Source: an uncultured Roseovarius sp. (GTDB lineage Bacteria > Pseudomonadota > Alphaproteobacteria > Rhodobacterales > Rhodobacteraceae). Taken from it: a DNA stretch of 64,000 bases. This document shows positions 35,487 through 44,757 of this stretch, piece after piece (the first letter of the stretch is position 1; the number at the start of each line of letters is the position of its first letter). The notes under the pieces are model-generated. The model was not told the DNA's origin, did no database searches, and saw only the letters and a list, made by a program, of their open reading frames with translations. Both the position numbers and the translations under genes were made by a program. The stretch covers positions 26,996 to 90,995 of the forward strand of contig NZ_CAJXNN010000010.1 in assembly GCF_913057115.1 (NCBI RefSeq), read 5' to 3'.

Positions 35487-36686
35487 ATGTCAGAGAATAT
35501 CCGCCAGAAAGCCGAGGCCGCGCTGGCCGAAGTCGAGGAAGTCAGCCGCACGATCCTGCCCGAACCGGCCGATGCCAATGCTATTGTTCCGCTCGAGGCG
35601 GCCGATGCGCCCGTTGGGGCCGAGATCCGCAAGCGGATGGACGAGATTGACATGGCCGACACCAATTCGATCGTCTCCTTCGGGTCGGCCGCGCAGGCGG
35701 AGTTGCAGGAAATCTCGCAAGGGATGTTGCAGGGTGTGCGCAACAAGGATGTCGGCCCCGCTGGCGATTCCTTGCGTGGGATCGTGACGACGATCCGGGG
35801 GTTCTCGGTTTCGGAACTGGATGTGCGCCGTGAACGGACATGGTGGGAGAAACTGTTGGGAAAGGCCGCGCCCTTTGCCAAGTTCACCGCCCGGTTTGAA
35901 ACCGTGCAAGGCCAGATCGACAAGATCACCGACGATCTGCTGCACCATGAGCATACGCTGCTCAAGGACATCAAATCGCTTGATCTGCTTTACGAAAAGA
36001 CGCTGCAATTCTACGACGAACTGGCGCTTTATATCTCGGCGGGTGAAGAGAAGCTGAAAGAATTGGACGAGAAGACCATCCCGGCCAAGGAGGCCGAGGT
36101 GCAGGCCGCGCCGGAGAACGACCAAGTGATCAAAGCGCAGGAATTGCGCGATCTGCGCGCCGCGCGCGATGATCTGGAACGCCGGGTGCATGACCTGAAA
36201 CTCACCCGTCAGGTGACCATGCAATCTCTGCCCTCGATCCGCTTGGTGCAAGAAAACGACAAATCTCTGGTGACCAAGATCAACTCCACCCTCGTCAACA
36301 CCGTGCCGCTTTGGGAAACCCAACTGGCGCAGGCTGTCACCATTCAGCGCAGCGCCGAAGCGGCCGCCGCCGTGCGCGACGCCAATGATCTGACCAATGA
36401 ATTGCTGACCTCGAACGCGGCCAACCTGCGCGAGAGCAACAAGATGATCCGCGAGGAAATGGAGCGCGGCGTTTTCGATATCGAAGCGGTCAAGAAGGCC
36501 AACGCCGACCTAATCGGGACCATCGAAGAAAGCCTGCAAATCGCCGACGAAGGCAAGGCGAAACGCGCCGCCGCCGAAGAAGAACTCAAGAAGATGGAAA
36601 CCGAATTGCGCGATACGCTGGCATCGGCCAAGGCGCGCAAGGATGGTGTAGGCGACAACGCTGGCACCGCCGTGCCGCAGGCGTAA
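35487..36686 (+). CDS. telA: TelA toxic-anion-resistance protein
   Basis: From the ATG at 35487 the protein has 399 residues, all helical. The TelA core runs from about 110 (RTWWEKLLGKAAPFAKFTARFETVQGQI) through KSLDLLYEKTLQFYDELALYI and LPSIRLVQENDKSLVTKINSTLVNTVPLWETQLAQA (pieces), ending in a coiled coil (about 345-385). TelA proteins give tellurite or cell-envelope stress resistance by an unclear mechanism and work with XpaC. It is the third gene of the operon. Confidence 0.93.
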   Translation: MSENIRQKAEAALAEVEEVSRTILPEPADANAIVPLEAADAPVGAEIRKRMDEIDMADTNSIVSFGSAAQAELQEISQGMLQGVRNKDVGPAGDSLRGIVTTIRGFSVSELDVRRERTWWEKLLGKAAPFAKFTARFETVQGQIDKITDDLLHHEHTLLKDIKSLDLLYEKTLQFYDELALYISAGEEKLKELDEKTIPAKEAEVQAAPENDQVIKAQELRDLRAARDDLERRVHDLKLTRQVTMQSLPSIRLVQENDKSLVTKINSTLVNTVPLWETQLAQAVTIQRSAEAAAAVRDANDLTNELLTSNAANLRESNKMIREEMERGVFDIEAVKKANADLIGTIEESLQIADEGKAKRAAAEEELKKMETELRDTLASAKARKDGVGDNAGTAVPQA

Positions 36687-36691
36687 CCAAG

Positions 36692-37657
36692 ATGGACAAG
36701 GCGCGTCGCATTTTGCATTCGGGACTAACGGGGCTGGCGTTGCTGGCCCTGTCGGCCTGCATGGCGGCGCCCCCGCCCCCCTCGACCAAACCACAGGCCC
36801 GCCCGGCGGGCGTGGCCCCACCGGAAAGCGCGCCGGAGCGGCGCTCTGGCCCGTCGCAGCGCAGTCAGGCCTTGTCCCGCTACTACTCGGCGGTGCAGGC
36901 CGATTTGCTAGCCCAAGGCCTTTTGCGCACGGGCGGCGGCGGGGTGGACACGCCCTATACCGACACCGACCTGATGCGCAATTTCGAGCGCATCGCCTTT
37001 TACGATGAATATGCCCGGAACGGTGGGTTCCGGCGTGGCAATGACAAGCCAGGTGGCTTGCGCAAATGGACCGGCCCGGTGCGCATGGCGGTGGAATTCG
37101 GGGCCAATGTACCACAAGAGCAACGCGCCACAGACAAGGCCATGGTCGACCGCTATGCCGCGCGCCTGTCGCGGATCACCGGCCACCCGATCAGTGCCGG
37201 CAGCTCCAACCCCAATTTCCACGTCTTGTTCATGAGCGAGGACGACCGCGATCAGGCGGTCAGCCGTGTCAAGCAGATCGTCCCCAATATCGGGCCGAAT
37301 TCGCTGGCCTTGTTCCGCAACCTGCCCCGCTCGATCCATTGCCTTGTCGTCGCCTTTTCCGACAGCAACAACGACTATCGCTATAGCCGGGCAATTGCCT
37401 TTATCCGCTCGGAACACCCGGAATTGATGCGCCGCTCTTGCGTGCATGAGGAACTGGCGCAGGGGCTTGGCCTTGCCAACGACAGCCCAAAGGCGCGGCC
37501 GTCGATTTTCAACGATGACGATGAATTCGCGCTGCTGACCACCCATGACGAGGAATTGCTGCGCCTGCTTTACAACCCGGCCCTGACCCCCGGCATGACC
37601 CCGGATCAGGCCCGCCCGATCATCAGCAGCATCCTCTTGGGTGGCGGGCCGAGCTGA
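36692..37657 (+). CDS. DUF2927 lipoprotein
   Basis: The 321-residue protein begins with a lipoprotein signal (LALLALSAC, lipobox Cys about 24) and a Pro-rich linker. The DUF2927 domain follows (about 95-310) with FERIAFYDEY, GPVRMAVEFG, LSRITGHPISAGSSNPNFHVLF and the HEELAQGLGLANDSP motif, whose His-Glu could be metal- or peptidase-like. Its function is unknown. It is 5 bases after telA, so part of the operon, and the only likely outer- or periplasm-facing component. Confidence 0.82.
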   Translation: MDKARRILHSGLTGLALLALSACMAAPPPPSTKPQARPAGVAPPESAPERRSGPSQRSQALSRYYSAVQADLLAQGLLRTGGGGVDTPYTDTDLMRNFERIAFYDEYARNGGFRRGNDKPGGLRKWTGPVRMAVEFGANVPQEQRATDKAMVDRYAARLSRITGHPISAGSSNPNFHVLFMSEDDRDQAVSRVKQIVPNIGPNSLALFRNLPRSIHCLVVAFSDSNNDYRYSRAIAFIRSEHPELMRRSCVHEELAQGLGLANDSPKARPSIFNDDDEFALLTTHDEELLRLLYNPALTPGMTPDQARPIISSILLGGGPS

Positions 37658-37680
37658 CGTATTTGAAGGAGACCTGAAAC

Positions 37681-38793
37681 ATGGGTATTTTCGATTTTCT
37701 GACCGGTGAGTTCATCGACGTCATCCATTGGGTCGACGACAGCCGCGATACCATGGTCTGGCGGTTCGAACGGGAAGGCCATGAAATCAAGTATGGCGCG
37801 AAGCTGACCGTGCGCGAAGGGCAATCGGCGGTCTTTGTCCACGAGGGGCAATTGGCCGATGTCTTTACCCCCGGTCTTTACTTCCTTGAAACCAACAACA
37901 TGCCGATCCTGACGACGCTGAACCACTGGGATCACGGCTTCAAATCGCCGTTCAAATCCGAGGTCTATTTCGTCAACACCACCCGCTTCAGTGACCTCAA
38001 GTGGGGCACGAAAAATCCCATCATGCTGCGCGACCCCGAGTTTGGCCCGACCCGCATTCGCGCCTTCGGCACCTATGCGGTGAAGGTCAGCGACCCGGCC
38101 AAGTTCCTGACCGAGATCGTCGGCACCGATGGTGAATTCACCATGGACGAGATCAGCTATCAGATCCGGAATATCATCGTGCAGGCCTTTTCACGTATCA
38201 TCGCGGGCAGCGGCATCCCGGTCCTGGATATGGCCGCCAACACCCAGGATTTGGGTAAACTGGTGGCCGCCGAGATCACCAAGGTGGTGTCCGAGTATGG
38301 CCTGATCATCCCGGAGTTTTACATCGAAAACATCTCGCTCCCCCCTGCGGTGGAAGAGGCGTTGGATAAACGTACTTCGATGGGGCTTGCCGGGGATCTG
38401 GGCAAGTTCACACAGTATTCCGCCGCCGAGGCCATGACCTCTGCCGCTGGTACGCCTTCGGGCGGGGGCGGCATGGGCGCGGGTCTTGGCATGGGCATGG
38501 GCATGGCCATGGCGCAGAACATGGCGAACCAAGGGCCGTGGGGCGCACAGCCCGCGCAATCGCCCGCCGCGCCGCCGCCCCCGCCGGTCGAACACGTCTG
38601 GCACATTGCCGAGGGTGGCGAGACAAAGGGGCCGTTTTCGAAGGCCGCGCTTGGCCGCATGGCCACCGAGGGCAAGATTACGCGGGACACCTATGTCTGG
38701 ACCGCAGGCCAAGATGGCTGGATGCGGGCCGAGGATGTGCAGGAACTGGCGCAGCTTTTCACCATTCTGCCGCCGCCCCCGCCGGGGACCTGA
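37681..38793 (+). CDS. SPFH-domain protein with C-terminal GYF_2/DUF4339 domain
   Basis: The 370-residue protein starts MGIFDFLTGEFIDVIHWVDD, the signature of the YdjI/'virion core' SPFH group. The SPFH domain spans about 20-245 (VREGQSAVFVHEGQLADVFTPGLYFLET, SLPPAVEEALDKR). A Gly/Met-rich linker (about 258-282) and Pro-rich stretch lead to a GYF_2 domain (WHIAEGGETKGPFSKAALGRMATEG, about 302-355). It probably scaffolds membrane patches with the next gene's product. It follows the DUF2927 gene by 23 bases. Confidence 0.88.
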   Translation: MGIFDFLTGEFIDVIHWVDDSRDTMVWRFEREGHEIKYGAKLTVREGQSAVFVHEGQLADVFTPGLYFLETNNMPILTTLNHWDHGFKSPFKSEVYFVNTTRFSDLKWGTKNPIMLRDPEFGPTRIRAFGTYAVKVSDPAKFLTEIVGTDGEFTMDEISYQIRNIIVQAFSRIIAGSGIPVLDMAANTQDLGKLVAAEITKVVSEYGLIIPEFYIENISLPPAVEEALDKRTSMGLAGDLGKFTQYSAAEAMTSAAGTPSGGGGMGAGLGMGMGMAMAQNMANQGPWGAQPAQSPAAPPPPPVEHVWHIAEGGETKGPFSKAALGRMATEGKITRDTYVWTAGQDGWMRAEDVQELAQLFTILPPPPPGT

Positions 38794-38863
38794 TTGACCC
38801 TGTGATTTGCGCCACTCGGGCCTTTGGCTGACGTGGCGTGTCTTGCCCAGACAGGTGATCGCC

Positions 38864-39976
38864 ATGACACCCGACACCGCACCCTTGGAAGAACACCGCT
38901 TTCCCTGCGATCAATGCGGGGCGGACTACCGGTTTGCGCCGGATCGTGGCGAATTGGTCTGCGACCATTGTGGCCATAACCAGACAATCGCCCATTCCGG
39001 CCCGTGGCAGAGTTCGATACGTGAATTGGATTTTGACCGCGCCTTGGCGCAGGAGTTGCCCGAGCAGGAGATCGAGGAAACCCGCGTTCTGACCTGCCCC
39101 AATTGTGCCGCACAGGTGGAGTTTGACGCCAGCCTCCACGCCGCCGAGTGCCCGTTTTGCGCAACCCCGGTGGTCACCGACACCGGCACGCACCGCCATA
39201 TCAAGCCGCGTGGGCTTTTGCCCTTTGCGCTTGACGAAGAAAAAGCGCGCGAGGCAATGAATGATTGGCTGGGAAGCCTGTGGTTTGCGCCCAATGGATT
39301 GCAGGCCTATGCCCGCAAGGGGCGGAAAATGCAGGGGATTTACGTGCCCTATTGGACCTTCGATGCCGATACCGCCTCAGAGTACCATGGCGAGCGGGGC
39401 ACGATTTATTATGAGACTCAAACGGTCTTTCGCGATGGCAAGCGCGAACAGGTGCGCGTGCCCAAGGTCCGTTGGCGCCGGGTGTCGGGGCGCGTGGCGC
39501 GGTTTTTCGATGACGTACTGGTCCTGGCCTCGCGCAGCCTGCCCAAGCGATTCACCGATGCGCTTGAGCCGTGGGATTTATCGGCAATGGAGCCATATAA
39601 CCCCGAATACCTCGCCGGGTTCCGGGCCGAGGGCTATACCGTGGAATTGGACGAAGGCTTTGTCGAGGCGCGCGCCCATATGGACCGGGTGATTACCCGC
39701 GATGTGAAATTCGACATCGGCGGGGACCGGCAACGCATCCACGATATTCAAACCCGCGTCAGCGATGTGACCTTCAAGCATGTTCTGCTGCCCGTCTGGC
39801 TGGCGGCCTATAAATACCGGGGCGAAACCTACCGTTTCGTCGTCAATGGCCGCACGGGCCGCGTGCAGGGCGAGCGGCCTTGGTCGGCGTGGAAGATCAC
39901 CTTTGCCGTTATCATCGGCCTGCTGATCGCCGGGGCCGTGGGTTATGCCATTGCCATGAATGAGGGGCAATTCTGA
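38864..39976 (+). CDS. Zinc-ribbon protein with C-terminal membrane helix
   Basis: The 370-residue protein has two N-terminal zinc ribbons, C15/C18/C33/C36 and C78/C81/C96/C99. A large beta-rich middle ([41 protein letters not shown]) and a single transmembrane helix (about 343-363) follow. Homologues are commonly labelled 'primosomal protein N' superfamily II helicase-like', but no helicase motif is present. It pairs with SPFH/YdjI proteins elsewhere. Its stop overlaps the proline-racemase-like start (TGATGG), so the operon may continue. Confidence 0.78.
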   Translation: MTPDTAPLEEHRFPCDQCGADYRFAPDRGELVCDHCGHNQTIAHSGPWQSSIRELDFDRALAQELPEQEIEETRVLTCPNCAAQVEFDASLHAAECPFCATPVVTDTGTHRHIKPRGLLPFALDEEKAREAMNDWLGSLWFAPNGLQAYARKGRKMQGIYVPYWTFDADTASEYHGERGTIYYETQTVFRDGKREQVRVPKVRWRRVSGRVARFFDDVLVLASRSLPKRFTDALEPWDLSAMEPYNPEYLAGFRAEGYTVELDEGFVEARAHMDRVITRDVKFDIGGDRQRIHDIQTRVSDVTFKHVLLPVWLAAYKYRGETYRFVVNGRTGRVQGERPWSAWKITFAVIIGLLIAGAVGYAIAMNEGQF

Positions 39977-41022
39977 TGGTGCGCAGCCTGAAGTCTATTC
40001 AGGTCATCTCGGCCCATGCCGAGGGGGAAGTGGGCGATGTGATTACTGGCGGCGTGGCGCCGCCGCCCGGAGATACCCTTTGGGCGCAATCACGCTTCAT
40101 CGCCCAAGATGACAGCCTGCGCCGTTTCGTTTTGAATGAGCCGCGCGGTGGGGTCTTTCGGCACGTCAACCTGTTGGTGCCGCCCAAGGACCCGCGCGCC
40201 GATATGGGCTTTGTCATCATGGAGCCATGTGACACGCCGCCGATGTCAGGCTCTAATTCGATCTGTGTGGCGACGGTGCTGCTGGATTCCGGGATCATCC
40301 CGATGCAGGAGCCCGTCACACACCTGACGCTGGAGGCCCCCGGCGGGTTGGTCGCGGTGCGGGCGGATTGCGCGGATGGCAAAGCACAGCGGATTCATGT
40401 GACCAATATTCCCTCCTTCGCTGCCGAGATGGACGCCGAGATCGAGGTGCCGGGGTTGGGGCGGATGACTGTCGATACCGCCTTTGGCGGGGATAGTTTC
40501 GTGGTGGCGGATGCCAGTGCCCTGGGCCTTGATCTGGTGCCGGAAAACGCCCGGAAACTCGCGAAACTTGGCACCCGCATCACCCAAGCGGCGACCGCAC
40601 AGCTTGGCTTTCACCATCCCACAAATCCCGATTGGCGACATATTTCCTTTTGCCTGTTCACCCATGCCCCGCACAACACGGCCCAAGGGCTTCAGGCGCG
40701 GCACGCCGTGGCGATCCGCCCCGGCAAGATCGACCGCTCGCCCACCGGCACGGCCCTGTCGGCACGCATGGCGCTGTTGCAGGCGCGCGGGCAGATGGGT
40801 GAAGGGGATCGCTATGCCGCCACCTCGCTGATCGACTCGAGGTTCGAGGGGCGGATCAAGGCGCTGACCGACCTAGAGGGCACCCCCGCCGTCATCCCCG
40901 AAATCTCGGGCCGGGGATGGATCACCGGCATGCATACCCATATGCTCGACCCCGATGATCCATGGCCCTACGGGTATCGCTTGTCCGATACATGGCCCAA
41001 CGATAAGGACGATGAGGCATGA
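39976..41022 (+). CDS. Proline racemase/hydroxyproline epimerase family protein without catalytic cysteines
   Basis: The 348-residue protein has the two-lobed PRS fold ([19 protein letters not shown] at the N-terminus, [16 protein letters not shown] in the second half). In racemases the two catalytic residues are Cys. Here the first site reads PPMSGSNSI (S91 in place of Cys, and Ser-Asn where Gly-His-x is usual) and the second reads SPTGT (T257). Thr at the second site is known from trans-3-hydroxy-L-proline dehydratases; Ser at the first together with Thr is unusual. The reaction is therefore uncertain. It heads a four-gene cluster with overlapping ends. Confidence 0.8.
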   Translation: MVRSLKSIQVISAHAEGEVGDVITGGVAPPPGDTLWAQSRFIAQDDSLRRFVLNEPRGGVFRHVNLLVPPKDPRADMGFVIMEPCDTPPMSGSNSICVATVLLDSGIIPMQEPVTHLTLEAPGGLVAVRADCADGKAQRIHVTNIPSFAAEMDAEIEVPGLGRMTVDTAFGGDSFVVADASALGLDLVPENARKLAKLGTRITQAATAQLGFHHPTNPDWRHISFCLFTHAPHNTAQGLQARHAVAIRPGKIDRSPTGTALSARMALLQARGQMGEGDRYAATSLIDSRFEGRIKALTDLEGTPAVIPEISGRGWITGMHTHMLDPDDPWPYGYRLSDTWPNDKDDEA

Positions 41023-41690
41023 GCCAAGCCGACACCCTGCGCGAGATCCTTGACGCGCGCTATTCCTGCCGCGCCTACAGGCCCGATCCGGTGCCTGCAG
41101 AGGTGATTGCCGAGGTGGTGCGCGATGCAGGCCGCGCACCCTCGTGGTGCAATGCGCAGCCTTGGCAGGTGGTCGTCACCCAAGGCGCGGAAACCGAGGC
41201 CTTCCGCACGGCCCTTCTGGCCGAGGTGGAGCGCGCCAAGCCCGGGGCCGACATGCCATGGCCGGAGGGCTATCCCGGCGTTTACGGCGAACGGCGGCGC
41301 ACCTGTGGCTATCAGCTCTATGAGGCGGTCGGCATCGCGCGGGAGGATCGCGCGGCCCGCGCCGAGCAATCCATGCAAAACTACCGCCTTTTCGGCGCGC
41401 CGCATGTGGCGATTGTTCATGCCGAGGCGGCTCTTGGCCCCTATGGTGCCATGGACACCGGCGGCTTTGTCACCGCCTTTCTACTGGCGGCCACGGCGCG
41501 GGGGTTGGGCACCATCGCGCAAGCCTCGGTCGCGGCCTATCCTGACCTGATCCGCGCGCATTTTGGCCTGCCCGAGACCCGCAACATCCTTTGCGCCATC
41601 AGCTTTGGCTACCCTGACCCGGGCCACCCCGCCAACCAATTCCGGACCGAGCGCGCGGCGCTTGATGATATCCTCGACCTGCGCGGTTGA
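41019..41690 (+). CDS. Nitroreductase-family flavoprotein
   Basis: The 223-residue protein fits the FMN-dependent nitroreductase family: the N-terminal [21 protein letters not shown] flavin-binding arginine region, [14 protein letters not shown], a central [23 protein letters not shown] and the C-terminal ISFGYPDP. The physiological substrate cannot be inferred. It starts at an ATG overlapping the preceding stop by 4 bases. Confidence 0.88.
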   Translation: MSQADTLREILDARYSCRAYRPDPVPAEVIAEVVRDAGRAPSWCNAQPWQVVVTQGAETEAFRTALLAEVERAKPGADMPWPEGYPGVYGERRRTCGYQLYEAVGIAREDRAARAEQSMQNYRLFGAPHVAIVHAEAALGPYGAMDTGGFVTAFLLAATARGLGTIAQASVAAYPDLIRAHFGLPETRNILCAISFGYPDPGHPANQFRTERAALDDILDLRG

Positions 41691-41709
41691 GCCAAAAAAG
41701 GACCCGCCC

Positions 41710-42168
41710 ATGCGCGCGCTTTTGCAACGTGTCACCCATGCCTCGGTCACAGTCGACGGCGAAGTGATCGGCCAGACCGGCCCCGGCCTTCTGGTGCTGA
41801 TCTGCGCCATGCAGGGCGACGGTGAGGCACAGGCCGACCAACTGGCCGCCAAGATCGCCAAGCTGCGGATTTTCACCGATGAGGCGGGGAAGATGAACCG
41901 CTCGGTCCGCGATATCGAAGGCGCGGCCCTTGTGGTCAGTCAATTCACGCTGGCCGCCGATACCTCGCGCGGCAACCGCCCCGGGTTCTCCTCCGCCGCG
42001 CCCCCCGATGAAGGCAAGCGCCTTTATGAGTATTTCGCAGCGCAACTGGCCGCCCAAGGGGTGCCGGTGGAAACCGGGGAGTTTGGCGCGGACATGAAGG
42101 TGGATTTGCGCAATGATGGCCCGGTGACCATCTGGATGGACACTGACGCAGGAAAGGCGACCGCATGA
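41710..42168 (+). CDS. dtd: D-aminoacyl-tRNA deacylase
   Basis: The 152-residue enzyme has the DTD fingerprint: [18 protein letters not shown] at the N-terminus, [20 protein letters not shown] (SQFTL motif) and the cis Gly-Pro motif in [10 protein letters not shown]. It removes D-amino acids from mischarged tRNA. It follows the nitroreductase gene by 19 bases, and its stop overlaps the SHMT-like start. Confidence 0.95.
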   Translation: MRALLQRVTHASVTVDGEVIGQTGPGLLVLICAMQGDGEAQADQLAAKIAKLRIFTDEAGKMNRSVRDIEGAALVVSQFTLAADTSRGNRPGFSSAAPPDEGKRLYEYFAAQLAAQGVPVETGEFGADMKVDLRNDGPVTIWMDTDAGKATA

Positions 42169-43481
42169 CATTGGCAAAACGAGACTGGGTGCCCGAACCC
42201 TGCGAAGCACGGGTGCAAGAGATCGCGGGCCAAACCGCCAAAACCGAGTCCGACGCTCTGCGCGACCGGATCGAGGAGCTGACCAAGCAAAACCTGCATA
42301 TCCATGAGCGCGAGTGTTTCAACCTCAACCCCGCAACCAACGTGATGAACCCGCGCGCCGAGGCGCTGTTGTCGGCCGGCCTCGGCTCTCGTCCCTCGCT
42401 AGGCTATCCCGGCGATAAATACGAGATGGGGCTTGAAGCGATTGAGGAAATCGAGGTGATCGCGGCGGAACTTTGCGCCGAGGTGTTCAACGCCAAATAC
42501 GCCGAAATCCGCGTGCCTTCGGGCGCGATTGCCAATCTTTACGGCTTTATGACCACCTGCAATCCGGGTGACACCATCATTGCCCCACCCGCCAGCATTG
42601 GCGGCCACGTCACCCACCACGCGGCGGGCTGTGCCGGACTTTACGGGTTGCATATCCACCCGGCCCCGGTGCTGGCCGATGGCTATACCGTGGATATCAA
42701 GGGCCTGCGCGATCTGGCGCATAAGGTGAACCCGGCGTTGATCACCATCGGTGGCAGTCTCAACCTCTTTGAACACCCGGTGGCCGAGGCGCGTGCCGTG
42801 GCCGATGAGGTGGGCGCGAAACTGCTTTTCGACGCCGCCCATCAATGCGGGATCATTGCCGGGCGCGCGTGGCGCAACCCGCTGGACGAGGGCGCGCATC
42901 TGATGACCATGTCCACCTACAAAAGCCTTGGTGGGCCCGCGGGGGGCCTCATCGTGACGAACGAACCCGACCTGGCGCAACGTCTGGACGCCATCGCCTT
43001 TCCGGGGATGACTGCCAACTTTGACGCCGCGAAATCGGCCGCTTTGGCCGTGACCATGCTGGATTGGCGCGACCAGGGGGCGGATTACGCGCAAGCGATG
43101 ATTGATCTGGCCCAAGCGCTGGCGCAGGCGCTGGATGCGCAAGGCTTGCCAATCTTTGCCAAGGAACAGGGCTTTACCCGCTCGCATCAATTCGCGGTCG
43201 AGGCCGCGCGCTTTGGTGGTGGGCAGGCAGCATCGAAAACCCTGCGCAAGGCAGGGTTTCTGGCCTGTGGTATTGGCCTGCCGATTGAAGACGTCGAGGG
43301 CGATATGAACGGGCTTCGCATCGGCACGCCAGAATTGGTCCGTTGGGGCGTGGGGGTGGAGCATGCCGAACGGCTGGCCAACCTGATCGGCATGGCGCTC
43401 ACCTCGAACGCGCCCGAGGCCTTGGCCGAAGAAGTGGCCGCTTTCCGGGCCGAGTTCACGACCCTGCATTATGTGACTTAA
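42165..43481 (+). CDS. Serine hydroxymethyltransferase-like PLP enzyme
   Basis: The 438-residue protein is built like SHMT: an N-terminal arm, [25 protein letters not shown] (in pieces), [15 protein letters not shown]223 in [11 protein letters not shown], and K253 in [13 protein letters not shown]. True GlyA uses TTTTHKTLRGPR around the lysine; this variant ([12 protein letters not shown]) suggests a related aldolase or a methylserine/threonine-type enzyme. The partner genes (proline racemase-like, nitroreductase) hint at amino-acid catabolism, but no substrate is assigned. Confidence 0.82.
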   Translation: MTLAKRDWVPEPCEARVQEIAGQTAKTESDALRDRIEELTKQNLHIHERECFNLNPATNVMNPRAEALLSAGLGSRPSLGYPGDKYEMGLEAIEEIEVIAAELCAEVFNAKYAEIRVPSGAIANLYGFMTTCNPGDTIIAPPASIGGHVTHHAAGCAGLYGLHIHPAPVLADGYTVDIKGLRDLAHKVNPALITIGGSLNLFEHPVAEARAVADEVGAKLLFDAAHQCGIIAGRAWRNPLDEGAHLMTMSTYKSLGGPAGGLIVTNEPDLAQRLDAIAFPGMTANFDAAKSAALAVTMLDWRDQGADYAQAMIDLAQALAQALDAQGLPIFAKEQGFTRSHQFAVEAARFGGGQAASKTLRKAGFLACGIGLPIEDVEGDMNGLRIGTPELVRWGVGVEHAERLANLIGMALTSNAPEALAEEVAAFRAEFTTLHYVT

Positions 43482-43485
43482 CAAA

Positions 43486-43532
43486 CCGAAATCTTCAAAA
43501 GATTTCGGTCCGATTTCTTTTTAAGAAATCGG
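43486..43532. terminator. Double hairpin between the SHMT-like gene and the epimerase gene
   Basis: Two abutting inverted repeats: CCGAAATCTT / AAGATTTCGG-like (43486-43508) and CCGATTTCTT / AAGAAATCGG (43510-43532). They lie between convergent stops (43481 and 43550) and probably end both transcripts. Confidence 0.7.
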
Positions 43533-43549
43533 TGCCATACCCCGAGGTG

Positions 43550-44563
43550 TCACTTCCCGTAGTAGTCGCGGAACCAAGCAACGAAGTGCTTGATCCCCTC
43601 GCGCACATCGGTTTGCGGGCGATAGCCCGTCAATTCCTGCAATAGCGTGGCATCGGCCCATGTTGCGGGCACATCGCCCTTTTGCATCTCCATCATGTTG
43701 CGGGTGGCTTTTTTTCCCAGCGCCTCTTCGATCGCCTCGATAAAGTCTAACAGGCGCACGGTTTGCGAATTGCCGATGTTGACCACGCGGTAAGGGGCCA
43801 CCGGCGACAGGCTGTCATACTCGGCAATCTGGTCAGGGTTTTCGGGGCGTTCGGGGGCCGCGTCGATCAACAGGCGGATACCGCGCACCAAGTCGCTGAT
43901 ATAGGTGAAATCCCGGTGCATCTCACCGTGATTGTAAACGTCGATGGGCCGGTCATCGAGAATGGCATCGACGAATTTGAAAAGCGCCATGTCGGGCCGC
44001 CCCCACGGGCCATAGACCGTAAAGAACCGGAACATCGTGGTCGGCATGTTCCACAGATGCGCATAGGAATGGCCCATTGCCTCGCCTGCCTTCTTGGTGG
44101 CGGCATAGATGGTCATCTGTGTGTCGGCCTTTTGGGTTTCACGATAGGGCATATCGGTCTCGGCTCCATAGACTGAACTCGTCGAGGCCATCAGCAGGTG
44201 CTTCACCGCGTGCCGCCGGGCCACCTCCATCACGTTGAAGGTGCCCACCACATTGGCGTCGATATATGCGCGGGGGTTTTCAAGGCTGTAGCGCACGCCC
44301 GCTTGCGCGGCCAAATGCACGATCACCTCGGGGCGGAATTCATCCGTGACCCGGTCAAGGGTTTCGACATCCTCCAACATCGCCTCCACGCCGACGAAGC
44401 CGGGGTTTTGCGACAGCATCTGGTGACGGCGCTGCTTGAGGCGCAGGTCGTAGTAATCCGTCATGCCATCAAGCCCCAGAACGGTATGCCCCTCGCGCAG
44501 CAAAAGGTCAGCTAGATGATAGCCGATGAAACCCGCCGTGCCGGTGATGAAGACCCGTGTCAT
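43550..44563 (-). CDS. NAD-dependent sugar epimerase (UDP-glucuronate 4-epimerase type)
   Basis: The 337-residue extended SDR has GTAGFIGYHLADLLL at the N-terminus, the catalytic STSSVYGAE with YAATKKAGE (YxxxK), and FRFFTVYGPWGRPDMALFKF. The RPDMA motif after VYGPWG is characteristic of UDP-glucuronate 4-epimerases. It would supply UDP-galacturonate for polysaccharide. No other sugar gene is adjacent. It is divergent from the iron-binding protein gene. Confidence 0.88.
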   Translation of the reverse strand: MTRVFITGTAGFIGYHLADLLLREGHTVLGLDGMTDYYDLRLKQRRHQMLSQNPGFVGVEAMLEDVETLDRVTDEFRPEVIVHLAAQAGVRYSLENPRAYIDANVVGTFNVMEVARRHAVKHLLMASTSSVYGAETDMPYRETQKADTQMTIYAATKKAGEAMGHSYAHLWNMPTTMFRFFTVYGPWGRPDMALFKFVDAILDDRPIDVYNHGEMHRDFTYISDLVRGIRLLIDAAPERPENPDQIAEYDSLSPVAPYRVVNIGNSQTVRLLDFIEAIEEALGKKATRNMMEMQKGDVPATWADATLLQELTGYRPQTDVREGIKHFVAWFRDYYGK

Positions 44564-44673
44564 GCCGCCCTGCCCCCTTCGTCTTTTACCGGATAACGCC
44601 CTGCGCTCGGTGTCCCTTCACAAGCAAGATCAACCAAAGCAAGTCAATGGATTTCTGGACCCGATTATTTCCG

Positions 44674-44733
44674 ACTAATTTTGTCAAATACCTCTTGACC
44701 CAGTCGCCACAGCTGGTATCTGACAAATTTAGT
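44674..44733. promoter_or_regulatory. Promoter of the Fe(III)-binding protein gene bracketed by an inverted repeat
   Basis: ACTAATTTTGTCA (44674-44686) and TGACAAATTTAGT (44721-44733) are inverted copies with one mismatch. Between and inside them lie a -35-like TTGACC (44695-44700) and, 16 bases on, a -10-like TATCTG (44717-44722). The layout suggests a repressor operator pair; iron-responsive control is an inference from the gene it serves. Confidence 0.55.
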
Positions 44734-44757
44734 AAACAATCAGACTTGGAGGACCGC

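Noticed and set aside
38864..39976. PriA-like primosomal helicase
   Set aside because: It has zinc ribbons but no Walker A/B or helicase motifs, and it ends in a membrane helix.
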